Below, piece by piece: positions 54,146 through 62,616 of a stretch of 64,000 nucleotides of DNA. How positions within the stretch are numbered: the first letter of the stretch is position 1; each line of letters begins with the position of its first letter. The position numbers and the translations under genes were made by a program. Below the pieces are notes generated by a model that saw nothing but the letters and a program-made list of their open reading frames with translations, was not told the origin of the DNA and did no database searches. The stretch lies in the NCBI RefSeq assembly GCF_003610195.1, contig NZ_RAPO01000002.1:682001-746000 (forward strand), in the 5' to 3' direction. The DNA is from Halopiger aswanensis (GTDB lineage: Archaea; Halobacteriota; Halobacteria; Halobacteriales; Natrialbaceae).

Positions 54146-54553
54146 TCAGGCGGACCGGAACGACACCACGCGCTCGCCCGTCGTCTCCGAGACCGTCACC
54201 GCGATCTCGACCTCGAGACCGCGCTCGACCGCCTCGGGATCGACCCCGGTGACCTGGCCGGTGAGCCGAACGGGGCCGAAGTCGGCGATAGCCGTGGCGT
54301 ACGGCGCGTCGTCCTCGAAGGATGGCGTCGCCACGTGCGTGACGGTGTATGTCTCGATCTCGCCGGTATCGGGGAGCGGCCGCTCATCGAGTTCCGTCGA
54401 GCCGCACTCCGGACAGATCCGCCGCGGCGGCAAGGAGCCGTGACCGTCGGCACACTCGAGGTAGTAGGCCTCGCCGTCCGCGGCGGCGTCGAGCCACTCG
54501 TCGAAGCCGGCGTCACGGACGCCCGAGGTCTCGAGTTCCGAGTCGTCGCTCAT
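54146..54553 (-). CDS. DUF35 zinc-ribbon OB-fold protein, partner of the thiolase
   Basis: The 135-residue protein has an N-terminal rubredoxin-like ribbon in which ECADGHGSLPPRRICPECGS carries the Cys residues, and a C-terminal OB fold (LPDTGEIETYTVTHVATPSF; ATAIADFGPVRLTGQVTG). Such proteins bind acyl-CoA and channel substrate to a thiolase. It overlaps the thiolase stop by four bases (ATGA), and the pair should form a complex. Confidence 0.9.
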   Translation of the reverse strand: MSDDSELETSGVRDAGFDEWLDAAADGEAYYLECADGHGSLPPRRICPECGSTELDERPLPDTGEIETYTVTHVATPSFEDDAPYATAIADFGPVRLTGQVTGVDPEAVERGLEVEIAVTVSETTGERVVSFRSA

Positions 54554-55716
54554 GCAACCACCTCCATCACGTGCACGGTCGCACTGGCGACCGTGCCACC
54601 CGCGTTGTGCGCGACGCCGGTCGTCGCGTCCTCGACGTACTTGCTGTTCGGATGCGTCCCCTCGAGCAGCGTCGCGATTTCGGCGACCTGCGATGCACCG
54701 GTCGCGCCGACCGGGTGGCCCTTCGCCTTCAGGCCGCCCGAGAGGTTGACCGGCGTCTCGCCGTCGGCGGTCGTCCGGCCGTCGCGGGCCGCGGAGATTC
54801 CCTTGCCGACGTTCGCGAGATCGAGCGCCTCGAGCGCGAGGACCTCGGCGATCGTGAAGCAGTCGTGGACCTCAGCGAAGTCGACGTCGCTCGCGTCGAC
54901 GCCGGCGTCGGCGTAGGCTTCCGCGCCGGCCGCGCGAGCCGCGGGCGAACGCGCAAGGTACTCGCGGTCGTGCAGCGCCATCCGATCGCCGCCCTGGCCG
55001 GTGCCGGTGATCGCGACCGGCGCCTCGATCCCGTGCTCGTCGGCGTACTCCTCGCTGGTGAGCACGAGCGCGGCCGCGCCGTCGGAGATCGGACACGAGT
55101 CGTAGAGGCCGAGCGGCGTCGACACCGGCGGCGCCTCGAGGACGTCCGCGACGTCGATGGGCTTCTGGTACTGGGCCTTCTCGTTGTTCAGGGCGTTCTC
55201 GTGGTTCTTGACCGCGATGTGGGCGAGATCTTCGTGCTCGCCGCCGTACCGGTCGAAGTACGCCTGGGCCATCAGCGCGTAGGCGCCGGGGAAGGTCATC
55301 CCCGCGCGGACCTCCCAGAGATCGTCGGCGGCGATGGCCAGCGCCTCGGTTGCGCCCGCGGTGCCGAGGTTGGTCATCCGCTCGGCACCGCCGACGAGGA
55401 GGACGTCGTGCTCGCCGTTTCGGAGCCGCATCACCGCGTCACGGATCGCGGCGCCGCTCGAGGCGCAGGCGGACTCGTAGCGGGTTGCGGGCGCCTGGAC
55501 CCCCGCAGCCTCGGCCATCAGCGGCCCCTGGTGGCCCTGGTGTTCGGCCAGTTCGCCCATGAAGTTGCCGTAGAGGACGGCCTCGACGTCCGTCGGCGGA
55601 ACGTCGCTGTCCGCGAAGGCTGCGGCGCTCGCTTCGGCGAAGAGGTCCCGACTCGTCCGCTCGGGGGCGTTGCCGAACGGCGTAATGCCGGTCCCTGCAA
55701 CACGTACGGTAGACAT
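54550..55716 (-). CDS. Thiolase family protein (acetoacetyl-CoA/SCP-x type)
   Basis: The 388-residue thiolase-like enzyme starts STVRVAGTGITPFGNAPER. It has the nucleophile Cys region YESACASSGAAIRDAVMRL, VHDCFTIAEVLALEALDL, and the GHPVGATGASQ motif with catalytic His. Archaeal members of this type work with a DUF35 protein to make acetoacetyl-CoA for the mevalonate route. That role is likely here, since the DUF35 gene is coupled, but paralogues in fatty-acid handling exist. Confidence 0.9.
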   Translation of the reverse strand: MSTVRVAGTGITPFGNAPERTSRDLFAEASAAAFADSDVPPTDVEAVLYGNFMGELAEHQGHQGPLMAEAAGVQAPATRYESACASSGAAIRDAVMRLRNGEHDVLLVGGAERMTNLGTAGATEALAIAADDLWEVRAGMTFPGAYALMAQAYFDRYGGEHEDLAHIAVKNHENALNNEKAQYQKPIDVADVLEAPPVSTPLGLYDSCPISDGAAALVLTSEEYADEHGIEAPVAITGTGQGGDRMALHDREYLARSPAARAAGAEAYADAGVDASDVDFAEVHDCFTIAEVLALEALDLANVGKGISAARDGRTTADGETPVNLSGGLKAKGHPVGATGASQVAEIATLLEGTHPNSKYVEDATTGVAHNAGGTVASATVHVMEVVA

Positions 55717-55815
55717 ACCCTTTCATAGCGTGCCGACGGGTTAATACTCCGCGGTCGGCGCACCGCCGTCGACTCGAGCGCTCGTTGAACTGCAGGGGAG
55801 GACCGCTTTCCGCGA

Positions 55816-55824
55816 CTTTATTTT
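55816..55824 (+). promoter_or_regulatory. TATA-like box of the M42 peptidase gene
   Basis: CTTTATTTT is centred 26 bases before the ATG at 55846 and predicts a leaderless transcript. Confidence 0.5.
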
Positions 55825-55845
55825 CTCCCTGACGAACGATCCACT

Positions 55846-56934
55846 ATGGAATCCGTTCCCTTCGATGTCGACCTCCTGACCGAACTGACCGAGACGAGCG
55901 GCGTCCCCGGCTACGAGGACCGCGTTCGCGAGCTCGTGATTGACGAACTCGAGGACACCGTCGACCGCGTCCGTACCGACGCGATGGGCAACGTCGTCGG
56001 GACGCTCGAGGGCGGTGCGGACTCGGACTCGGACTACTCCGTGGCCGTCGCGGCGCACATGGACGAAATCGGCTTCATGGTCCGCCACGTCCGCGGCAGC
56101 GAGGACGGCCCCGGGTTCGTCGAACTCGAGGCGCTCGGCGGCTGGGACGCGCGAGTGCTCAAGGCCCAGCGCGTGACGATCCACACCGAGGACGGCGACC
56201 TGCCGGGCGTCATCGGCTCGCCGCCGCCCCACACGCTGGACGACGAGGAGCGCGAGAAGACGCCCAAGGTCGAGGACGCCTTCGTCGACGTCGGCCTCCC
56301 CTACGAGGAACTCGAGGAACGGGTCTCGCCGGGCGACCTCGTGACGATGGACCAGACGACCGAACTGATGGGCGAGACGATCACCGGCAAGGCCTTAGAC
56401 GACCGGGTCTGCCTGTTCGCGATGCTCGAGGCGGCCCGCCGGCTGGCCGACGGCGACGGCCCCGAGGCGACGATCCACTTCTGCGCGACGGTCCAAGAGG
56501 AGGTCGGCCTCCGCGGTGCGAAGGCACTAGGCGTCGACGTCGATCCGGACCTCGCGATCGCGCTCGATGTCACCGTCGCCAACGACGTGCCCGGCTTCAG
56601 CGACGGCGAACACGTCACCGACCTGGGCGACGGCGCGGCGATCAAACTCAAGGACGGCAGCGTCATCACGAGCCCGAAGGTCCACCGGCGGCTGAAGGCC
56701 GTCGCCGAAGACGAGGAAATCGACTACCAACTCGAGATCCTGCCGGCCGGCGGCACCGACACGGCCGGCTTCCAGAACGTCGCGGGCGCGAAGCCGGTCG
56801 GCGCGATCTCGATTCCGACGCGGTACCTCCACACCGTCACCGAGACGGCCCACGTCGACGACGTGGCGGCGACGATCGATCTGCTCTATGCGTTCCTCGA
56901 GAGCGAGGACGGGAGCCAGGAGTACACGCTGTAA
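55846..56934 (+). CDS. M42 family aminopeptidase
   Basis: The 362-residue cytoplasmic metallopeptidase has the metal ligands in VAAHMDEIGFMV, ALDDRVCLFAM, VQEEVGLRGAKAL (with the catalytic Glu pair), DVTVANDVPGF and TRYLHTVTE. M42 enzymes form dodecameric TET complexes that trim peptides from the proteasome. A leaderless message starts it. Confidence 0.92.
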   Translation: MESVPFDVDLLTELTETSGVPGYEDRVRELVIDELEDTVDRVRTDAMGNVVGTLEGGADSDSDYSVAVAAHMDEIGFMVRHVRGSEDGPGFVELEALGGWDARVLKAQRVTIHTEDGDLPGVIGSPPPHTLDDEEREKTPKVEDAFVDVGLPYEELEERVSPGDLVTMDQTTELMGETITGKALDDRVCLFAMLEAARRLADGDGPEATIHFCATVQEEVGLRGAKALGVDVDPDLAIALDVTVANDVPGFSDGEHVTDLGDGAAIKLKDGSVITSPKVHRRLKAVAEDEEIDYQLEILPAGGTDTAGFQNVAGAKPVGAISIPTRYLHTVTETAHVDDVAATIDLLYAFLESEDGSQEYTL

Positions 56935-56959
56935 TCTGCGTCGAGAACTCCCGAAACCG

Positions 56960-58297
56960 CTACAGCGCCGACGCGACCTCGTCCAGCACGTCGGTATCGA
57001 CGAACACGACCACGTGATCGCCCCGCTCGAGGACGGTGTCCCCGCGGGGCGTGATCAACCGCCCGTCGCGGGTGATCGCACCGACGACGACGCCCTCGGG
57101 CAACTCCCGCATGACGTCGCTGATCCGGTTCTCGAGCAGCAGGCTGTCGTCGTCGATCTCGATCTCCAGGACCTCCGCGCGGTCCGACTCGAGCATCGCG
57201 ACGTTTTCCGTTCGGAACTCGCGGGTAAATCGCGTGATTTCCTCCGCGGTGACCGCACGCGGATTGATCGCGACGTCGATGCCGACGGTCTCGAAGAGGT
57301 CGACGTACTCGGCCTCCTCGACGACGGCGATCGTTCGTTCGGCGCCGACGCGCCTCGCGAGCAAGGAGACGAGTAGGTTCTTCTCGTCGTTCTCGAGCGC
57401 GGCGACGACGATATCGGCCTCGCCGACGTGTTCGCGGACGAGGAAGTCGGCGTCGGTCGCGTCGCTCTCCAAGACGACCGTACCGGGCAACCGCTCGGCC
57501 AGTTCGCGGGCCCGCTGGTGGTCGCGCTCGACCAATCGGGGCTCGAACCCCTTCTCCTCGAAGAGCCGCGCCGCCTGGTAGCCGATCTCGCTGCCGCCGA
57601 TGACGACGATCTCGTTCGCGTCCTCGAGCGTCGGTGCGGGTGTCACCACGCCGGCGAACTGGCGGACGCTCTCGGACGAGCCGATGACGACGACGCCGTC
57701 CTCGGGGCGGATAACCGTCTCTCCCTGCGGAATAATGACGTCGTCGCCGCGGATGATCGCCGCGAAGGTCAGCGATTCGAAGCGGTCGGCCTCGGAGACG
57801 GTCTCCCCCGCAACGGGGCTGTCGGCGTCGACCTCGAACTCGGCCATCTGAACGAGGCCGTCGGCGAAGGTGTCGACGTCGGCCGCACCCGGCAATCCCG
57901 CGATGTTGACGATCTCCTCCGCGGTGTGGAGGTCGGTCGAAACCATGAAATCGACGCCGAACGCACTCTGGGAGCGTTCCCACGTCCGGAGCAGGTTCGT
58001 CCGCTTGACCCGGGCGATGGTAAACGACTCCGTGATGGCCTTCGCCGCGCCGCAGATGACGATGTTCGTCTCGTCGCCGTCGGTGCTCGCGATCACCAGC
58101 TCCGCCTCCTCGATGCCGGCGTCCTCGAGTACGTCGATCGAGGTGCCGTCGCCCTCGATCGCCAGCACGTCGTGGGCGTAGGTCACCGACTCGACGCGGT
58201 CCTCGTCCCGATCGATCACGACGACCTCGTGTTCGGCCGCGAGGCTCTCGGCGATGCTCGAGCCGACCTCGCCCGCGCCGACGACGATCACGCGCAC
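56960..58297 (-). CDS. trkA: Trk potassium uptake regulator TrkA
   Basis: The product of about 445 residues has two TrkA-N/TrkA-C pairs. The first starts RVIVVGAGEVGSSIAESL. The second Rossmann loop is IVVIGGSEIGYQAARLFEEKG. Both C-terminal regulatory parts bind small ligands. It gates a TrkH-type channel by NAD(H) or nucleotides. The GTG at 58297 is chosen because a Shine-Dalgarno GGGGTGA lies six bases before it. A GTG two codons upstream is also open. No trkH gene is next to it. Confidence 0.92.
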   Translation of the reverse strand: MRVIVVGAGEVGSSIAESLAAEHEVVVIDRDEDRVESVTYAHDVLAIEGDGTSIDVLEDAGIEEAELVIASTDGDETNIVICGAAKAITESFTIARVKRTNLLRTWERSQSAFGVDFMVSTDLHTAEEIVNIAGLPGAADVDTFADGLVQMAEFEVDADSPVAGETVSEADRFESLTFAAIIRGDDVIIPQGETVIRPEDGVVVIGSSESVRQFAGVVTPAPTLEDANEIVVIGGSEIGYQAARLFEEKGFEPRLVERDHQRARELAERLPGTVVLESDATDADFLVREHVGEADIVVAALENDEKNLLVSLLARRVGAERTIAVVEEAEYVDLFETVGIDVAINPRAVTAEEITRFTREFRTENVAMLESDRAEVLEIEIDDDSLLLENRISDVMRELPEGVVVGAITRDGRLITPRGDTVLERGDHVVVFVDTDVLDEVASAL

Positions 58298-58412
58298 GGC
58301 CACTCACCCCAAACGGCAGCCATGATCTTCGGTTCACGGGCGACGTGTAAGTGGGTTGTCCCGGCAGCCTTCCCGGCCCCGTAGTTAGCGGCTCGGAAAA
58401 CACGCTCGAGGG

Positions 58413-58419
58413 TATTTAC
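58413..58419 (+). promoter_or_regulatory. TATA-like box of the cupredoxin lipoprotein gene
   Basis: TATTTAC is centred 27 bases before the ATG at 58443, so the transcript should be leaderless. Confidence 0.5.
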
Positions 58420-58442
58420 CCGACCTGTGCGTCGATCGACAC

Positions 58443-59627
58443 ATGAACACGAATCGACGGACGCTGATACTCGGCGGCGTGGCCGTCGCAAGCGCCCTCG
58501 CCGGCTGTCTGAACGATACCCGCGGGGACGAAACCCAAGCCGACGCTACCGCGGACAACGGAACGGCGACCTCGAGCGAGAGTGGCGACGACGGCACCGA
58601 CACGACTGATTCGGATACCAGCGACGGAGCCCCTGAAGCGGCACGAACGGCGGGCAGGGCGACACTCGAGGCGATCACGGACGGCGAATTCGACGAAGCG
58701 GCCGCGGACGCGCCTACTGCGTTCCTCGAGGACCGCAGCCGGGACGAACGGAGGAACGCCTACGAACGGCTCTGGCAACCGGACCGGATCCGCTCGATCG
58801 AGTTCTCGGCGAGCGATACGGACGAGTCTCTCGCAACGGCGTTCGACGAACTGGCGGCGACTGACGGGACGCAGACCTATCAACTCGAGTACGACGTCGC
58901 GTTCGAAACGCAGGGCGAGCGGTACGAACGGCCGGTCACCGTCGCCGCCGCCCAAATCGACGGGGATTGGTACACCTGGGTCGACGGCGACGGCTGGCTC
59001 ACCCTCCGCCCGCAGGCCGCAGTCGACGTGTCCAGGGAGGATCCGGGGACCGTCACGATCACACTCATGGACCGGAGCGAGCTGACGACCGTGTTCGTCC
59101 GCGGCGACGGCATCGACGAGCCGGCCGACTACCGGCTCGAGTCGGTCGGCGACAGGCTCACGATAACGGTCGCCGACGTGGGTTCCGGCCCGTTCGACGT
59201 CGTCGCGTCGATCGAGGGCCCCGACAGCGAGACCGCGACGACCCTCGAGACGGTCTCGCTGACCGATCCGAGCGCGTGGGCGGACGTCGAGGAGATTACG
59301 CTCGAGGGACGGACCGTCAGCTGGGAGGGCGTCGAACCCGCACACATCGAGGGGATCGAAAATCCGACCCTCGTGCTTCAGAAGGGACGCGCGTATACGA
59401 TCACCGTAACGAACGGGGACGGTGCCATCCACAAGTTCGAACTCCGGGACGAGGACGACGCGGTCGTCGACGACTACGAGACCGACCTTCTCGAGGGCGA
59501 AGGCGCCGAGCAGGAGTTGACAGTAACTGCGAGCGACGAACTAGCCAGTTACGCCTGTGCACCGCACGAATCGCTGATGGACGGCGATATCACCGTGGTG
59601 GACTCGTTCGACGGGAGCGATTCCTGA
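58443..59627 (+). CDS. Lipoprotein with NTF2-like and C-terminal cupredoxin domain
   Basis: The 394-residue protein has a signal with a lipobox (ASALAGCLN) and a Thr/Ser/Asp linker. An NTF2-like fold follows (residues about 65-200, EAARTAGRATLEAITDGEFDEA), then a beta-rich part. The last 100 residues look like a blue copper domain: H330 in AIHKFELRD and the C-x2-H-x3-M set C372, H375, M379 in YACAPHESLM. It would be an anchored surface protein that binds copper and passes electrons or holds copper. No known protein with this whole order comes to mind. Confidence 0.75.
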   Translation: MNTNRRTLILGGVAVASALAGCLNDTRGDETQADATADNGTATSSESGDDGTDTTDSDTSDGAPEAARTAGRATLEAITDGEFDEAAADAPTAFLEDRSRDERRNAYERLWQPDRIRSIEFSASDTDESLATAFDELAATDGTQTYQLEYDVAFETQGERYERPVTVAAAQIDGDWYTWVDGDGWLTLRPQAAVDVSREDPGTVTITLMDRSELTTVFVRGDGIDEPADYRLESVGDRLTITVADVGSGPFDVVASIEGPDSETATTLETVSLTDPSAWADVEEITLEGRTVSWEGVEPAHIEGIENPTLVLQKGRAYTITVTNGDGAIHKFELRDEDDAVVDDYETDLLEGEGAEQELTVTASDELASYACAPHESLMDGDITVVDSFDGSDS

Positions 59628-59678
59628 GCAAAGCCGCCCTCGGAAACGCCCTTCGGCGGCGCGGTCAGCGGTTAGGGA

Positions 59679-60218
59679 TCAGGGAACCTCGTGCACCGTC
59701 AGTTCCACGTCTCGAGGGGTCGACCGCTGTTCGATGTCCGCGACCAATCGTTCGACGACCTCCTCTGCCTCGCTGAGCAGTCGCGGCTCGACCTTCTCGA
59801 TCACCCAGTCCAGCGAGACGAACCGGGGGAGCGAGAGCGCGTTCTCGTTCGCGGAGTGGGGGTCGTAGACGGCCTCGAAGTAGATCCGGCTCGCGGTCTC
59901 CGCGTCCGTATCCGTATCGGCGGGGAGCGCCTCTGGTTCCGCCTCGACGCGCCACTCGCCTCGCGCGTCGATGTCGTTGATCAGTCGCCACTCGAGCGAT
60001 TCCGGCGCGGAGATGTCGGTCACCTTCGAGCGGGCGGTGTAGCTGAGCTTCCACCAGGCGAGTCGCAGGTCGTAGACGGAGTCGACGCCGCCGTCGCCGT
60101 GTACCGTCACCTCCTTTAAGTGCTCCGTATACCGGGGATAGTCGGTAAACGAGCGCACGTACGGAAAAACCTCCTCGGGCGGACGGTAGGCGACGGTACT
60201 GAGGAGAATTCGGTCCAC
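59679..60218 (-). CDS. SRPBCC/polyketide-cyclase fold protein
   Basis: The 179-residue protein shows the START-like pattern MDRILLSTVAYRPPEEVFPYVRSFTDYPRY, then YTEHLKEVTVHGDGGVDSVY and a C-terminal long helix (EEVVERLVADIEQRSTP). Members bind a hydrophobic ligand. Ligand unknown. A haloarchaeal annotation of this type is common. It shares no overlap with its neighbours. Confidence 0.8.
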   Translation of the reverse strand: MDRILLSTVAYRPPEEVFPYVRSFTDYPRYTEHLKEVTVHGDGGVDSVYDLRLAWWKLSYTARSKVTDISAPESLEWRLINDIDARGEWRVEAEPEALPADTDTDAETASRIYFEAVYDPHSANENALSLPRFVSLDWVIEKVEPRLLSEAEEVVERLVADIEQRSTPRDVELTVHEVP

Positions 60219-60310
60219 GACAGGCCCTATGAGCGGTTCGAAAGTAAGGATTGCTATCGTCTTCAGGCCGCAAAGCGAGGTCCCGATCGCCGGTCGCCGA
60301 AGCGACCGGC

Positions 60311-61555
60311 TCAGTCGCCGGTCGTCGAGCGCGAGTCCGAGTTCGAGCCCGGGTCCGAGTCGAGTTCACCGTCGGCGTCGAGATCGGAATCCGTGCGACC
60401 CTCGCCGTCGACGTTCCGAACAGAGTCGATCCGGTCCGCGATCGGCGGGTGATGGGTCGCGAGCGCGTAGAGTAACCCGGACTCCCGTCTCATGTCGTTA
60501 GCCGACGCGAGCACCTCGAGCGCGTCGGCGGTCGCCTCGACGCCAGCCCGGCGGGCGGCGTAGGCGTCCGCGCGAAACTCCTGCCAGTACGCGAGGCCAC
60601 CGAGCAGGACCACGTGATACAGCGCGTACAGTCCCATAAACGGCAGGAAAAAGCCGAGGAAGCCGAACTGCTCCTCGAGCGCACCGATTCCGATGACGTC
60701 GGCGCCGGCGATCCAGAGGCCGAAGACGGCCACCGTCAAGAGGCCGCGCTGCCAGAGGTGGCGGCCGGCAATGTGGCCGAACTCGTGGGCGAGGATCGCC
60801 TGCAGTTCGTCGTCGTCGCACTCCGAGAGGAGGTAGTCCGTGAGGAAGACGTACCGGAAGCCGGGGATCGTCCCGGCCACGAGGGCGTTTGCGGTCTTGG
60901 TCGACTCGCCCTCGAGCAGGTAGAGTTCGTGGGGCCGATAATCCAACTCCGAACAGAGCCGGTCGACGCGCTCGCGCTCCGCCCCCTCGATCGGAACCCG
61001 GTCCTGAAAGAGTGCGATCAGGTACGGCGAGAGCCCGTAGCTGGCGGCGACGATCGCCCCGAACGCGGCGAGGAGGACGGGGAGCGACGATCCGAAAGAC
61101 GAGATGACTGCGAGGATGCCGACGATCGAGATGGTGATCGAGACGCCGACGATCGCCAGCGCGGCGAGTACCCCCTTCACAACTCGCCACGACGACGCCT
61201 CGGTATCCCGGAGCGAGCGGACCGTGGGGTAGGTTCCAAGCGCCATCGAAACGAGCGGGACGGCGACGAGTCCGAACGTACCGAGCATGATCGCCGCGAA
61301 ATGGATGAGACCGAGTCCGAACGGGTCCGGTCCGGGCGGGAGAACGGCGGTTGTTCGATCGATCACCTCGAGCAGGTGGAGACCGATCATGGCGACGATC
61401 GGAAGGACAAACCCGGCGACCTGCTGAACACGCTGGAGTCGGTGGAGCCGATCTTCGACCGGAGCGTCGGTTGCCGCCACCCGACGGGCGTACGCGCGGA
61501 AGGCGGCGAACGGGCCGACGGCGAGCGCGAGAACGAACGCGACGATCGCGAACAT
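60311..61555 (-). CDS. M48 family metalloprotease (HtpX-like), second copy
   Basis: The 414-residue protease has an N-terminal helix (MFAIVAFVLALAVGPFAAF), three or more further helices, and the zinc site ILAHEFGHIAGRHLW with third ligand in FRADAYAARRAG. Its C-terminal tail is a low-complexity Asp/Ser stretch (SDLDADGELDSDPGSNSD). The ATG at 61555 is chosen because a TATA-like GGAATTTGA lies about 28 bases upstream. A GTG five codons earlier is also open. It differs well from the first M48 protease. Confidence 0.9.
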   Translation of the reverse strand: MFAIVAFVLALAVGPFAAFRAYARRVAATDAPVEDRLHRLQRVQQVAGFVLPIVAMIGLHLLEVIDRTTAVLPPGPDPFGLGLIHFAAIMLGTFGLVAVPLVSMALGTYPTVRSLRDTEASSWRVVKGVLAALAIVGVSITISIVGILAVISSFGSSLPVLLAAFGAIVAASYGLSPYLIALFQDRVPIEGAERERVDRLCSELDYRPHELYLLEGESTKTANALVAGTIPGFRYVFLTDYLLSECDDDELQAILAHEFGHIAGRHLWQRGLLTVAVFGLWIAGADVIGIGALEEQFGFLGFFLPFMGLYALYHVVLLGGLAYWQEFRADAYAARRAGVEATADALEVLASANDMRRESGLLYALATHHPPIADRIDSVRNVDGEGRTDSDLDADGELDSDPGSNSDSRSTTGD

Positions 61556-61720
61556 CGGTCGAACTATCACCGTTACGCCTCAAATTCCTGTCGTTACACT
61601 CACAGGATTGAACACGAACGGCCGCGGATGGTTGTGAACGGCCGCGAGCGGAACCGACTCGGACGGCAAATACCGGCTCAGACGGCAACCTTCTATAGCC
61701 GCGGTGGGCAACGACGCCCC

Positions 61721-62458
61721 ATGCGAGACGTCTGTATCGTCGGCGGCGGCGTCGCCGGCACGGCCGCATCGATCTTTACCGCCCGCGCGGGACTGGACAC
61801 CCTCGTCGTCGACGGGGGCGAATCCATCCTCGCGCGCAACGCCAGCCTCGAGAACTACCCCGGCTTCCCGAACGGCGTCGACGCCCGCCGGTACCTCGAG
61901 CTGACTCGCGAACAGGCGCGCAACGCCGGCGCCGAGTTCGAACTCGGGCACGTCACCAGCGCGGAGCCGGTCGACGAGGCTGACCTCGAGCAGGGGTTCG
62001 TCCTCGAAACCGAGGGCGGCGACCCGCTCGAGGCCCGGCGCGTGATCGCGGCCTCGTGGTCCGACAGCGAGTACCTCGTCCCCCTCGACGTGGGCCGGAT
62101 GCAACGGGGTAGCAAACACTTCGTCTCGGTCGACGAGGCCGGACGGACGGCGGTCGACGGCGTCTACGCGGCGGGCCGACTCGCCGACGAGCCCCACCAG
62201 GCCATCGTCGCGGCCGGCCACGGCGCGAAGGTCGGTCTCGCCGTCATCCACGATTCGGACGCCAACTTCTACCACGACTGGGTCGTCCCGGAGGGGTACT
62301 TCACCGGCCGCGGTCGCGACGTGCCGCCGGGCTGCGAGGAAATCGACGACGAGGAACGGCGAGAACGCGACGAGCAGGCGCGGCAACGACTGCTCGAGGC
62401 GTTCGAGGAACCGCTCGACGAGGAGCCGACGATGCATCCGAGCGTCGCCCAGGACTGA
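61721..62458 (+). CDS. Thioredoxin-reductase-like FAD protein lacking the NADPH domain
   Basis: The 245-residue flavoprotein has the FAD motif VCIVGGGVAGTAASIFTARAG and the NYPGFPNGV loop. The closing FAD motif is VDGVYAAGRLADEPHQAI. The central NADPH domain and the CxxC redox pair of true thioredoxin reductases are missing, since the first and last FAD parts are joined through a short stretch near LEARRVIAASWSDSEYL. The tail is an acidic helix. It may take electrons from a protein or act as a binding protein. Confidence 0.8.
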   Translation: MRDVCIVGGGVAGTAASIFTARAGLDTLVVDGGESILARNASLENYPGFPNGVDARRYLELTREQARNAGAEFELGHVTSAEPVDEADLEQGFVLETEGGDPLEARRVIAASWSDSEYLVPLDVGRMQRGSKHFVSVDEAGRTAVDGVYAAGRLADEPHQAIVAAGHGAKVGLAVIHDSDANFYHDWVVPEGYFTGRGRDVPPGCEEIDDEERRERDEQARQRLLEAFEEPLDEEPTMHPSVAQD

Positions 62459-62616
62459 GGACGCAGCGCTCGCGACCGTGATTCGGCCGGTTCTCAGGGA
62501 TTAGCAGTCAATTCAGGCACCGGCCTCGCGTCGACGCCGTCCGGTTGCGGTCCCACGCGCTGACGGACACCCCCACGAGTTAACACGGCGCACGTTGGAG
62601 GGGACCGACAGTTCCC

